Source of the DNA: Homarus americanus
Lineage: Eukaryota; Arthropoda; Malacostraca; Decapoda; Nephropidae
Direction of reading: 5' to 3'
Length of the DNA stretch: 64,000 nt
NCBI RefSeq assembly: GCF_018991925.1
Contig: NW_024722158.1
Coordinates: 2,021,673 to 2,085,672 of the forward strand
In this document: one piece after another, positions 1 to 10,433 of the stretch
How the letters are laid out: the number at the start of each line of letters is the position of its first letter
Position numbering within the stretch: position 1 is the stretch's first letter
Position numbers and translations under genes: made by a program
Notes under the pieces: model-generated
What the model saw: the letters and a program-made list of their open reading frames with translations, nothing else
Told to the model about the DNA's origin: nothing
The model's database searches: none

Positions 1-77
1 CCCCCTCTATACGCTCATAGCAAAGTCTTGGCCGGACCTTTTCTCCTGTGGATCGTTCTGGCGTCGTGGGAGAGCGA

Positions 78-422
78 TCACTGGGGGGATATGGGACTCT
101 CAGCAATGGTGGTGGGGTCAGCAGAAGGCGTTGTTACTGGGCTGAGAGCAGGTGGTTCCTCCACCACACGACCAACTGGGTAACCGCACCTGTAGTAGTC
201 CAGTGACCTGCCGAGACCCATGATTACGCCCACTTTGTCCCCAGCATTAGGGAGGGTCGGTCCTGAGCAGGACTTGGGTGCCCGACACTCAACCTGGGGA
301 GAGGATGGGGCGTGGCCGTTGTAGCGAGCGACGACGTCTTGAACACGTTCGGCGACTTCGGCGTCCACAATCCTGTCTTGGCCTGCCACTCCTTGGAAAG
401 GACTGAGGGGTGGGCAGGACAC
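78..422 (-). pseudogene. Gypsy post-integrase C-terminal fragment
   Basis: A 114-residue minus-strand frame contains GDKVGVIMGLG, RSLDYYRCGYPVGRVV and Pro-rich flanks. This matches the usual chromodomain-less C-terminal stretch after Gypsy integrases, where the element dictates V-x-V-Q and Y-x-V strands followed by an Arg-Arg-Phe-Leu-type end. It continues the integrase remnant on the same strand. It is truncated by decay. Confidence 0.4.
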
Positions 423-1130
423 AAGAACGGAGGGGGCGATCCATAAAGACCTGGGCGGGGGCGTCTGAGATTGTAGTGGGTGTGTTGCGGGGTTCAGGAG
501 ACCTGGTCAGGCGCCTGCATGATCAATGTTCCCAGAAGGGGCCACTTTGAGGATGAGGTGCTTCAGGAGTTTGACAGCAGCCTCAGCGTGGTGAATCAGG
601 CACTCAGCAAAGTCCCGGCTTGTGAACTGGAGCCCCGTTGGTTCACAGGCGCTGGGAGCGCCCACATACTTGAGTAGTGGGAACTTGCCTTTGATAATTG
701 GCGGTAGATGTCGTATCATTACCGCACTTGATGACATAACCACGGCCAACCAGGCGGTCGGCGATAACAAGGAAGGACTTTCTATTTGCAGAAAAAGTCG
801 GCTGACACAGACTCAAAGGGAAGTGGTGGGGTTGTAGGTCACTCATGAAGGGGTTCCACTGCTGCTGGCTGGGTTGTACTACTTGGCAGGGCTTTACACA
901 TGGTTAGCATTGGAGATGTGGTCGATGCCAGGCCAGAACACGGTGTTTTGCAGCCCTGTGGTGGCCTCAGCTCCACATTTGACTGTCGTGGGCGAGATGA
1001 CGTGGGGACAGCGTGAAGCAGCAGGGACAACTACCCGAAGGAGAGGAAGGTGTCACTGGCCTGAGGTAGGGGTAGGGGAACGACAGCAAGATGGTTGCTG
1101 CTCCCTTCGTGCACCCTGTTGGCATATTTT
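400..1130 (-). pseudogene. Gypsy integrase remnant
   Basis: Minus-strand frames give, in order, a VVVPAA block and VFWPGI (the zinc-binding domain region), a Cys-x2-Cys relic before QQW-type residues, then a core with VIADRL, CGNDTT, GLQFTSRDFAE and HAEAAVK. The second catalytic Asp, normally in TDGG just before QFTS, is replaced (EPTGLQFTS); the catalytic Glu in HAEAAVK is retained. The domain is split over at least three frames, so it is a dead remnant. Confidence 0.6.
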
Positions 1131-1410
1131 ACCTCGAGAATGCGGTGTTGGGAAGTCCTGAGGCGATGATGGCCAACTCTTGGCAATGTCTGTAGGACAG
1201 CAAAGGTCGGGACACCATTATGCCGCGATCAATCCAGGCTTGACACGACCTGTTGCCAATGGTGACATGTGCATAAGTGAACCTAGGGCTGGGGCCATCT
1301 GTGAACCATCTGCCCGTGATCGCGAGGAGGTCCTTGGGGAGGCGGTCCTAGATCACTTGAGAGCCCCAAGCATTGCAAGCTGGGGAATGATCGAGACAGG
1401 ATGACATACA

Positions 1411-1984
1411 CTACCGTAAGGTCACATGACGCTGATGTGCTGGGAACTTTGGTCCTGGGACGCGAGGAGAATTTTCCCGCCTAATATGGGTCGGGCTTTT
1501 GTCCAGGGTGGGTCGTGCCTCTGATTTGACGACTGTAGGCGGCCTCACTGGTGGAAGAGGCGCTGCTGCTTCTGCTACCGACACTGTCCCTTGGGTTTGT
1601 TGGTCGGGCAACACTTGTCGTAATGGTAGCTGACGACCACACACATTGCACTGGGCGGCAAGCTGGGCACCATACTGTAAGTGACCAGTGGCCCTTGCGG
1701 TCGCTGTTGCAGGTAAACTCAGCAGCTGGACACACCTGTGTTCCGTGATGCCTACAGCTGTTGCAAAGGGAACCGGGCGTGGGCATGGTGGGCATAGGCG
1801 TTGGGGCAGACTTCTTGTGTTTCTTGTATTGGGACATACCCCATACAGCTATGCGGGGGAGCTTCGGATGGCAGAGGTGGCACATGGCAGCCTCATATGA
1901 GCGACATACTGTCAATACATCCTTAAGAGAAGAGGAAAAGAGTCGAGGAGGTGAGGCGTTGGACAAGCTCCTTGTCATTAACAC
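1411..1984 (-). pseudogene. Gypsy gag zinc-knuckle region
   Basis: The minus-strand frame shows a Cys-x2-Cys-like cluster (CHLCH), then CNSCRHHG followed by CPAAEFTC and a GHW step before WCPAC. This is the Cys/His-rich block that precedes protease in many arthropod Gypsy polyproteins. Two overlapping frames (1984-1481 and 1644-1411) continue one another across an indel, which indicates decay. It would bind RNA in the Gag particle of an active element. No intact start or protease could be traced downstream. Confidence 0.55.
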
Positions 1985-2311
1985 CCATCACTTGATCACC
2001 TGCTTCAACTGGGTCTCCCTCGCACTGCTGGTGATTACGGGACATGTATGTCTATATCTCTTCGAGGCTCTCTTGGAAGGTGTTACATAGAAATCGTCAA
2101 AAGTCCCTAGCCCTCCATCTGTCTACAGCTAAGCACTTCCCTCCTGCGGAGAGCTTCATTCCGCTGACCTTTGATGTGCCGTTCTAGAACATCAGTACCT
2201 CCTCTACAGACAACAAAAGAAGACACGTCAGGGGGCACTTGCAGCGTATGTTTTCCAACACCTTTCGTTTAAAGGAACAGGCACATCACGTAGCTGAATG
2301 AATTGTTTAGG

Positions 2312-2668
2312 CTAATGGCAAACTCTGGAGATCCACCATTGTAGCATAATCAGTCCACCGTCGCCACCACTCATGAAAGAAAGTCTGGAAAGTCTCATCA
2401 GGCTTCCAAGGTGGGTGGGGTTAGACCCGGCCGCTTTGTGGCAGAAGGTGTTGGCCGAGGTATCTGAGCCAGTGATGCGGGAGCAGTATGGAAGGGCCAA
2501 GGGCTTGGTCGCGAGTGAGACTAGATATGAAAGCTGCAAACCGTTCGTTATCTTCCAATCTCCTTTGGTGGTATCTGTTTGCCTCGACTTGTCTCCTCTC
2601 TTTATCCTCAGCATGTCTTCTGAAACCCCGTCCTCACGCCTTTCCTCCCTCATAAGCTTCATGAGCAA
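2312..2668 (-). pseudogene. Possible gag N-terminal fragment
   Basis: An open frame of 118 residues starts with a charged stretch rich in Arg, Glu and Lys, followed by Ser/Thr-rich sequence. It lies just upstream (minus strand) of the zinc-knuckle fragment and has the charged coiled character common at Gag N-termini. No diagnostic motif is present. The assignment rests on position and orientation alone, and the frame could be chance. Confidence 0.25.
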
Positions 2669-2939
2669 TTATCTCTGAAGACAGGCTGAGGAATTAGAGG
2701 GAGTGGGCTAGGAAGATGTGTTGTTGGGAGGAGAAGGGGTGGGCGTCGGCGCTCTGATTAGTCATCCATCTCTGTAAGAGCTGTCATCCGTCCTGATTCA
2801 TCCGAGCGCTAAGGACACCTCATGGGGACCCCGGGGGCATAAATGCTTTATCATATATTGTATCTCAAATCAGTGTTGACCGGTCAACCCATCGTATCAA
2901 GCAGATCTGAGAAAAATAATTGAATACACAGATAAGTAA

Positions 2940-2940
<1 letters not shown>

Positions 2941-3022
<82 letters not shown>
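2941..3022. repeat. (TA)n microsatellite, about 80 bp
   Basis: A pure alternating TA run. Apparent open frames of alternating Tyr-Ile through it are artefacts of the dinucleotide. Confidence 0.98.
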
Positions 3023-3025
<3 letters not shown>

Positions 3026-3859
3026 CACGTGCCTGTAACTCTTACGAACACGCATGTCGTGTGGTATCTGTTTACGCCTCCACTCCACACAAGCTATTAA
3101 TAACTTGTTATTTTTACTATTATCTTATTGTTGTTCTTATTTACTTAGGTTAATTGTATAACTATGTATGTCATTAATATGCATCATTTGTGTTACTCTG
3201 TTAAGTCAAACCAAGAGTAGTATTAATTAGTTATAGACTATTTGGCAACTGTCCTGGGTCACTCTTCACTGCTGTGTGGCCAGAGACTCTCTCTCTAGTA
3301 AACCGTGGTATAGGCAGGACGTGTCCACACCAACTCTAGCCTCGACACTTGCCCAGTACAGACGTGCCTTGTTCAGTCATCTACAATACCCTAGTGGTAT
3401 CTGGTAATTAGTGGCACGTTAACTTAGGCCTAGGAAGGGATCCTGGTGTTAAGGAATCTCCTATTTGGTAGGAAATAACCAGTTGGTTGTGATTGCTGTG
3501 TATATATTGTAATGTCTGTGTTTAATATAGTTAATGTTAAGTAGTATTCATTTGATTTAACTCCTTAACGGTATATTTTCACCCTTCCGGCATCACTCTT
3601 ATTTTAATATACAATCACTTATTCCCTTAAATTCCATGGTTGCTAGACAGTACTCCTTTAAGAACATAAATTGAATTATTTAATTATCTTCCCATTTGTG
3701 ACTCACTTACTCCAACTTATTCTTATTTATTCAAGTACATTCAGTTGAGTCGGTTTTTGTGGGGATAATATTGCCGTGTTCCCTGTTTGTTCCTTTATTT
3801 GATGATAACTTGGGGTAGGTTTCACTCCCCAGGTATAAAGGATATTGATATCACAACAA
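3023..3859. other. Unassigned AT-rich spacer
   Basis: No coding frame or terminal repeat could be recognised between the first two TA arrays. The stretch starts with TGTCACGTG and contains a C/T-rich middle near 3240-3420, which could be part of an old LTR, but no partner copy is present in the window. Confidence 0.4.
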
Positions 3860-4131
<272 letters not shown>

Positions 4132-4215
4132 CATTTTTCTCAACAGAATTTGGTACCTCCTCTGGAGCCCTGTCTATGCCCACTGACTCATCTCACACCG
4201 GAGGCCGTTCCCTCC

Positions 4216-6710
4216 TCTTCTTACAATGGAACATCTAGGAACTTAGACCTCGCCAGACAGACCTCGCCCAGTTTGTGCTCTCTCATCAAGTAGATGTTGC
4301 CCTACTTCAGGAAACCATCACAGACGATATTACTCCACTCCCCCTCTCTGGCTATACTGTTTACACCCTGCCTCGGTACCGTGGGCAGGCTCGTGGCCTC
4401 CTCACCCTTGTGCGTAACACCATGCCATCTGTTCGCCTTCCTTCACCTGACTCACATGGACCCCCGTCTGAATTACTTTCTGTCTCCCTTACTCTTGGTG
4501 ACCAGACCCTTCGTGTAGTCAATGTTCATTTCATGAGTGATTCTCTGGACCCCTAGGTTCTTCACGACCTCCATGATGGGATTCCCACTATTGTTCTTGG
4601 TGACTTTAATGCCCGCCATCCCATTCTTACTCCGGATCATCCCACTCCATGTACCTATAACAGATCACACCTCGCACAGTTTCTTAATGGGGATGATGAT
4701 GTTCTCTCTCTTTGTCCTGACGATCCTACTCGCCTCCCCCATAGTTTCCTTGATGTTGGCTTACTATTGAACGGTCATACCTCCTTTCATCCTACCGTCT
4801 GCACCGAGCCTGCTCTGTATAGTGACCATCTTGCCGTTACTACCCATCTGAGGCTCTCCTTCTCTGCCCCGATATCAGCTCCTTATCGATCCCCTCGCCT
4901 TCGTCTCACACAAGATGCTGTTCCTTCCTTTACCCAATACCTTTCTACCTGGGCGGATTCCTATTTTGTCCCCCAGTCCCTTGACTCTTACAGCGCTGAT
5001 TTTGTTGATGCCGTGTATGACTCTGTCAATCGCGCTACCCCTCCACGCCCTCCCCGACACCCCAGAAGTGCCACCAACTACTGGTATCGTATCCCTGCCA
5101 TGAGACATCTCCGGCAGGTGACCCGTGATCTCCACTCTGCCATACGGAGGTCTCGGTCTCCAGAGGACTGGGAAGACTTCAAAAATTGGTGCTCCTTTGC
5201 AACTCAGGAGCGCCGTCGGATTCGTGAGGCGGACTGGCTATCCTTCACGGGGTCTCTATCGTTCCAGTCGTCGCCCTCTTATGTATGGAATCGGATTAAT
5301 GCTATACGGGGTACTCGACGGAGGCCTCCTCCCCACCCTGACCCCGCCTCCCTTGCCTGCTCTTTAATGAAGGACTGGGCACAAGCTTCCTCCCCTGAGG
5401 CACTTCCAGATCCAATGCAGGAGGCAGTGCAGGCTTGCATCGATGCGTCTGAGCCTGTTGTTCGTGCTGCTCTTACCTCCCCTGCCCCCACTGATCATCC
5501 CATCACACAGTTCGAGCTTGACAGTGCTCGTCGCTCTAGAAAAGACACCTCTCCTGGGGATGATCAGATAACCTACTCCGTCCTCAATGCCTGTACTAAT
5601 ATTCCTAACGGCCCCTTGCTTGCTCTCTACAATATGTCTTATGAACATGGGGTTCTCCCGTCCAACTGGAAAAATGCCACTATTATCCCCATCCCTAAGC
5701 CGGGAGATCCTGGGAAATATCGACCCATTAGTCTTACCTCCTGTGTTTGCAAGATGATGGAGAGGATACTCCATCGTCGCCTTCTTCACACCATAGGCGG
5801 CTTCCACAACTCCCTCAATGGTTTCATACAACATCGCAGCACAGCACACTCCATTGCTTCCTTTTATTGCAATCAGACTGCCCGCATCTCCGTCTTCCTT
5901 GATATCAAGGGAGCCTTTGATACGGCTCAGCCTGCCCTCATTTTAGCTGAACTTGCGCGGTTAGGGGTTAAAGGGAGACTTCTACAATGGATCGCCTCTT
6001 ACCTCACTGGACGTCAGGCCAGGGTTCGCGTTGAAGGCTCTATATCTCCTGTTCAAGAAATGAACCTCGGCACCCCTCAAGGTGGAGTCCTGAGTCCCAC
6101 CTTGTTTAACACTCTCATGCACTCCATTGCATCTCTCCCGTGGCCGACAGAAGTTGTCCACTCAGGATATGCCGACGATGTCCTCCTCCAAGCCCCTGAC
6201 TACCTCAGCATGCAGGAAGCCCTTGATCTGGTCTCCAGAGAGTGTGATTCACTTGGTTTCCTTCTTTCAACTGCGAAAACAAAAGCCATGTGGCACGGTC
6301 GTGTTGTACCTCCACCCCTTCTCTTATCAGGAACGCCCTTGGACTGGGTTAATGAGACAAAATACCTGGGTGTGTATGTAACTGCACACGTTGTCAGATC
6401 CCTGAAGTCCGCTATCTTCGAGACATATGCTTTCGGCGTCTCGCTCCCCTCTCTACCATGTGCAGGGGTTTCCTTGGTGCCACCATCCCTGTACTTCTCA
6501 CCATGTACAAGTCCTTTGTCCGTTCCTGTGTCGACTACGCCGCCCCTGCCCTCGTCAACATTAGTCGGACTGCTGTCAACCGTCTCGAAGTTATCCAGAG
6601 GAAAGCTGCTCGTATCATCCTTGGGGCTCCTCAGTGGACACGCTCTACTTCTCTATATACCGAACTTGGTCTTTCCCCCTTACAGGATCGTGTCCAGGAG
6701 TTTTACCTAA
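4216..6710 (+). pseudogene. LINE ORF2: AP endonuclease plus reverse transcriptase
   Basis: The endonuclease begins at LQWNI, then LLQE, VNVHF, GDFNARH and SDHLAV, the conserved blocks of the AP-endonuclease fold. All lie in one frame interrupted only by TAG at 4236-4238 and 4554-4556. RT follows in the same frame: PKPGDPGKYRPISLT, GFIQHRSTAHS (fingers), DIKGAFD with the first catalytic Asp, TPQGGVLSP, and YADD with the catalytic pair near 6170. The frame is lost near 6395 by an indel. The enzyme would nick target DNA and prime cDNA synthesis from element RNA. Confidence 0.85.
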
Positions 6711-6900
6711 AAACTGCCGTTTCCATTCTACGGGATCCTCGGGCAACTATGTCCAAACCAACTTGACTCCTGCTGTCCGAGGCCGACCTCCATCTAGAAG
6801 ACAGTGGCGAGGGTCACTCATCCGAGCCCTTCAGGAACACGACCTCCTGCCTGATATTGTTGTCACCCCTGCTGTTGGTCCGTCTCCTTCTCCCTGACTG
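6395..6900 (+). pseudogene. LINE ORF2: thumb and connector after frameshift
   Basis: After the indel near 6395 the RT protein continues in another frame with STMCRGFLG, YKSFVRSCVDYAAPAL and RLEVIQRKAARIILGAP, the block that follows RT in LINEs of this group. A second indel near 6750 moves the reading to the frame with LTPAVRGRPPSRRQW, which ends at a stop near 6897. It contains no separate function beyond linking RT to RNase H. Confidence 0.7.
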
Positions 6901-6915
6901 GATTTTCAACCTGAA

Positions 6916-7869
6916 GTGATTGCCCTCGGTGGACCGCTCCCGAAATCCCAGGTGAATCCTGTTATTCTCTGCAAATACCACCTCTCCAGGATCGCCCACT
7001 GGTCCCCAGGTAGGGTCGTCCTCTACACCGTTACAGGTAGGGCCGGGGCTGGTGTCTACATCTCCCGTCCTGATGACCCTGAGCCTATCAAACTGTCTCT
7101 CAGAGTTTCTGACTGGGCATCTTCCACTCAGGCTGAACTAATAGCCCTCCTTGCTGCCCTTCTCGCTGAGGAAGAAGCAGATGGTTTCTGCCCGTTGCTT
7201 GTCTGCTGCGATTCCAGGTCTGCTCTCGACGGGATCGCATTTGGATCAGGGGAAAATAAGGACCTCATCCTCCGAATACGAGGGTTAACATCCACACTTC
7301 AGGATGCAGGCCGTCCTGTGACATTCCTATGGATACCCAGTCATGTCGGTATCTTGGGGAATGAGGCAGCAGATCGCCTTGCCAAGACTGGCTGCAACAA
7401 GGCTACACCTGACTACGTTGTTCCTCGAACACTTTTACAGCTTAGGACCCAAATTCGCCGCATACAGAGAGAAGCTCGGGAAGCAGCCATCCCCCTGGAC
7501 TCCCCGCCCACCTGGTACGATGTCCTCCGTAAACTTCCTGACCTCTCGTACGTCTATGGGAAAGGGTCGCGGAAAGGGGACGTGATTGCTGCCCGTATCA
7601 TCATTGGGTATGACTTTGCTTGGGAGATTGGTATCCCCGCATCCCCTGAGCAATGCTCTTGTGCATTATGCAGAAGACCCGACAGCAGCACCCTTATCCA
7701 CTACCTCCTAAGATGTCCCCACACACAACGCTTCCGTGACGCCTGCTGGACCACCACTCCACGACTCCCTGACAGAGACACGATGATCCATCCCATACTG
7801 GCCAGATATTTTGTAAATAACATTGATTATGTGTTAAAGGAATATCCTTCCTTCCTTAGGCTTTATTAA
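6916..7869 (+). pseudogene. LINE ORF2: RNase H domain and CCHC knuckle
   Basis: Visible RNase H blocks are STQAELIALL (catalytic Glu), CCDSRSAL (Asp) and WIPSHVGILGNEAADRLA (last Asp). The first block reads VLYTVTGRAG instead of the usual TDGS, so the first catalytic Asp is missing, probably through a short in-frame deletion. Near the C-terminus CSCALCRR...HYLLRC gives a Cys-x2-Cys...His-x4-Cys knuckle common in the I and Jockey groups. The frame stays open to the stop at 7867-7869. Confidence 0.8.
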
Positions 7870-7983
7870 GCCCCTTTATAATATTTATACTGTATATACT
7901 TGTCACACTTGCCAGATGCTTCTGGTGTCATTGTACAGGGGTACCTAGTGACAGCACTAGGATCCCGCTTCCTCTATCAAGGA

Positions 7984-8016
7984 ATAAACAATTGAAATTG
8001 AAATTGAATTGAAAGC
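7984..8016 (+). repeat. LINE 3' tail of TTGAAA-type units
   Basis: Right after AATAAACAA come degenerate ATTGAAATTGAAATTGAATTGAAA units. Short tandem tails of this kind replace poly(A) at the 3' end of many I-group LINEs and mark the element boundary. Confidence 0.7.
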
Positions 8017-8199
8017 TTCAGCTATATTTAATTTTAGTGAAAACTGTACTTACAATGTGTTCTGAGCTAGCAAAGCCTGATAAGGTTCACCGATCCTGCG
8101 CTTGTGCAGTTACACCATGATCGTTCGCAAATGAAGTTATATTTCTTTGATTTAAAGCCATCAAAGAATTTGTCATATCTATGCCTCCAACAACCCTAA

Positions 8200-9394
8200 C
8201 GTAATCTGCTGCAGCTTCTCTTACATCTTCAATGCCTGCTTTGATAAATATTTCCCCCTCAAGACTAAGTTAGTAAAAACTGTAGCTATCTCCAAACCCT
8301 GTATTACAAGTGAAATCAGGGCAATGACAAAAGAAAACACAAACTCCAAAGAAAATTTGCAAGAAGATCTGTAACTTTCGGTGATTTTTACCGAAGTATC
8401 AGAAATAGAGTAACTCAAGCAGTTAAAAATGCCAGACACAGCTATTATACAAAAATAAGCTCCAGTCAGAATCAGTTGTAACGGAATCCTCCCTCATTGC
8501 CAACCACTTCAATGATTATTTTATTAATGTTGGCAAAATAACACCACGAAGAATTTAGAGCCTACCTGCAAAACAGACAGCAAAATGAGCTGTTCTTATC
8601 CCCTGTCACGGCAGATGAATTACTGACCATCATAAAATTGTCCAAAGATGCAGCAGCAGGTGACGACAATGTACCAAGGAGTATCATTAAGAAAGAAGCC
8701 CACTTATTACTATCTGTTCTCCTACACATTTGTAACTCCTCCTTCACTATTGGTGTCGTTCCGGTATAACTGCAAATTGCTAAAGCTCACCTAGCATAAA
8801 CAAAATTGGGGATAAAGGTCATCTCAAAAATTACTGCCCCATATCAGTCCTCCTAGCCAAATAAGATACTGGAGAAGTTAGCATGTAGTTGACTAAATTC
8901 CTCCTACAGTGTCAATAACATCCATACAGACTCTCAGTTAGGATTTAGAGCTAGAAGGTCAACTGAGAGTGCTCTACTATCCTTTATTAATGACATCTTA
9001 AACTCCTTTGATGAGTCACTTCACAGTAGGAATATTCTTGGACCTCTCTATAGCCAGATACTGTCGACCATATCATCCTCCTGTCAAAGCTTGAACATTA
9101 TGGCACTAGGGGCTTATCCCTCAATTGGTTTACCTCATATCTGTCTAACAGGAAGCTGTATGCCTGCTATAATAATCATCTACTGACTCTTCACCAATTT
9201 TTTGTGTGGTGTCCTTCAAGGTTCCATTTTCGGCCCTGTTCTGTTCTTGTACATAAACGAAGTCCACTCCGGCACACTCGTTAAACACAACTGATTTGCA
9301 GACGATAGTAACCTCTATGCCAGCAATGCAGATCTCCATTCCGTGATGAGAACTATGAACACTGAATTTAATAAAGTTGGGACCTGGGTAACAC
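8200..9394 (+). pseudogene. Jockey-like LINE RT, 5' segment
   Basis: Plus-strand frames give FDKYFPLKTKLVK and ISKPCITSEIRAMTKE (linker), HFNDYFINVGK, SKDAAAGDDNVP, KNYCPISVLL, QLGFRARRSTESALLS (fingers), [17 protein letters not shown] residues, and FADDSNLYAS near 9296-9325 (catalytic pair). The segment with the first catalytic Asp (LDLSKAFD) is broken. Several frameshifts and stops separate the blocks, so this is a pseudogene of the RT polyprotein. Confidence 0.75.
9387..9394. other. hAT target-site duplication, left copy
   Basis: GGTAACAC, repeated exactly at 15442-15449 on the far side of the element. Confidence 0.85.
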
Positions 9395-9427
9395 CAAAAG
9401 TGAGCACCCACGACTTTTTTTTTTACG

Positions 9428-9526
9428 CTGCAACCGCAACCGCAACCATAACACTGCTGAAATACTTGCACCACACCGCAACTGCAACCGCAACCATTTT
9501 CAAAAAGTTTCACCGCAAGCGCAACC
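9428..9526. repeat. Subterminal GCAACC-rich repeats of the hAT element
   Basis: About ten copies of GCAACC, GCAACT or GCAAGC hexamers cluster within 130 bases of the left end, and a few recur near 15380-15430. Such subterminal motifs are usual transposase-binding sites in hAT elements; the binding role here is inference. Confidence 0.55.
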
Positions 9527-9536
9527 GTTAATATTA

Positions 9537-9836
9537 TCAATATTTTATTACAAAATTAAAACAAAATGTCTCACTGCCACTGGCCTCAGTCTCAGTGGAC
9601 TGGCTGTCAACAGTCTCAGTCACTTCAACTTCCGTGTCCATGTCCTGGTCGGCAGCGGCAGGATCACTGCTGCCGGCCACAGACTCCTTCTCCTTCCTCC
9701 TCGTCACAAAACGATCCATAATACTAGTAATAACCCGAAACAAAACAACAAGAAACTTAACTGCAATGTTACTGACTGCCTGACTGATTTTGATATGAAT
9801 CATTCCTACCTCCCCATCCCTCGCTGCAGTTGCCAA
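9537..9836 (-). pseudogene. Possible N-terminal hAT protein fragment
   Basis: A 99-residue minus-strand frame contains IMDRFVTRRKEKE followed by an acidic Ser/Thr-rich stretch. A basic MDRF start followed by an acidic linker is seen in some BED-type hAT transposases, and the frame lies inside the hAT element. No zinc ligands or catalytic residues are present, so this may be chance. Confidence 0.25.
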
Positions 9837-9890
9837 ATTTCATCTTTATTTGAAAGATGAAATCTGGCAAGTACAGCGAGGGAAGGGGAG
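9810..9890. repeat. Imperfect palindrome of about 80 bp in the hAT element
   Basis: CTCCCC...TCGCTG..TTGCCA.ATTTCATCTTT on the left is the near-perfect reverse complement of AAAGATGAAAT.TGGCAA..ACAGCGAGGGA.GGGGAG on the right, around a centre near 9850. Over 30 of about 38 positions pair. Confidence 0.75.
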
Positions 9891-9910
9891 TGAGGGAGCG
9901 GCGAGGGTCT

Positions 9911-10433
9911 TGTAGGGTTTCATGATATTATGTTGTCTAGCACTCAGGATGGATGGAAACTCTAAGGTGGTGGTTTTCTTATATAAGTCTGGTGCTGGTG
10001 CTGGAGATGCCGTGTGGTGAGGAGCTGCTCAGTAGACATGTTCGGTGAGTAGCGTGTTGAAGGAGGTGGATGTGCAGGAGCTTCGTTAGAGAAGATGTTG
10101 CCTGTTGCTGGCCTCCTGGTTGAATGAAAGCTGGACAGCGAGGAGCTTGCTTGGAGGAGGTGTTGCGTGTTAAGGAACGTAGAGTAGAATGAATCTCAAT
10201 GGAGAGACAGAGCTTATATACACAGCCGCCGGAAGTAAACCGTGGGAAGTCGCCAGTTTCTTGACTCCGTTGCTAGGGAAGACGTGGCTGGTTGCTAGGA
10301 TACTGTGGCATCTGGTGACGCCCCCCCTGGGCCGCTCGTTTGGTTGCTAGGGAAGACGTAGCAGATGGCTGGTTGCTAGGATACTGTGGCATTGGAATGC
10401 GGCTATGCAGTTGTAGGGGAGACGTCCACTACA
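9911..10433 (-). repeat. Gypsy 3' LTR (523 bp)
   Basis: Begins TGTAGTGG and ends CCTACA on the minus strand, bounded by the polypurine tract on one side and the GTCT duplication on the other. A TATATAAG box lies inside. Its partner at 14676-15213 differs by substitutions and short indels, including about 15 extra bases, so the insertion is not recent. Confidence 0.9.

Larger units (their letters stand above)
1..2668 (-). mobile_element. Degenerate Gypsy-type LTR retrotransposon lacking RT
   Basis: Read on the minus strand, the order is possible gag N-terminus (about 2668-2312), gag zinc-knuckle region (1984-1411), integrase (about 1130-400) and a post-integrase tail (422-78). That is the gag-to-integrase order of a Gypsy element. 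Only about 300-500 bases separate the gag knuckle from the integrase, so the RT and RNase H region (normally over 1 kb) is missing. Frames change repeatedly and no LTR is visible in the window, because the 3' end runs off the left edge. The gag knuckle style resembles K02A2.6-like Gypsy elements of arthropods; that clade call is from memory and moderate. Confidence 0.6.
4132..8020 (+). mobile_element. I-like non-LTR retrotransposon (LINE) with RNase H, decayed
   Basis: One plus-strand unit holds an AP-type endonuclease, RT, RNase H and a C-terminal CCHC knuckle, followed by a short AT-rich 3' region and a TTGAAA-type repeat tail. This domain order is typical of LINEs in the I group. ORF1 is absent, so the copy is 5'-truncated just after the preceding tail repeat. 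Two in-frame TAG codons (4236, 4554), at least two frameshifts (near 6395 and 6750) and loss of an RNase H aspartate show that it is inactive. Confidence 0.85.

Noticed and set aside
9537..9836. A BED zinc finger for the hAT element
   Set aside because: MDRF on the minus strand is suggestive, but no Cys/His ligand set could be read on that strand, so only a low-confidence fragment was listed.
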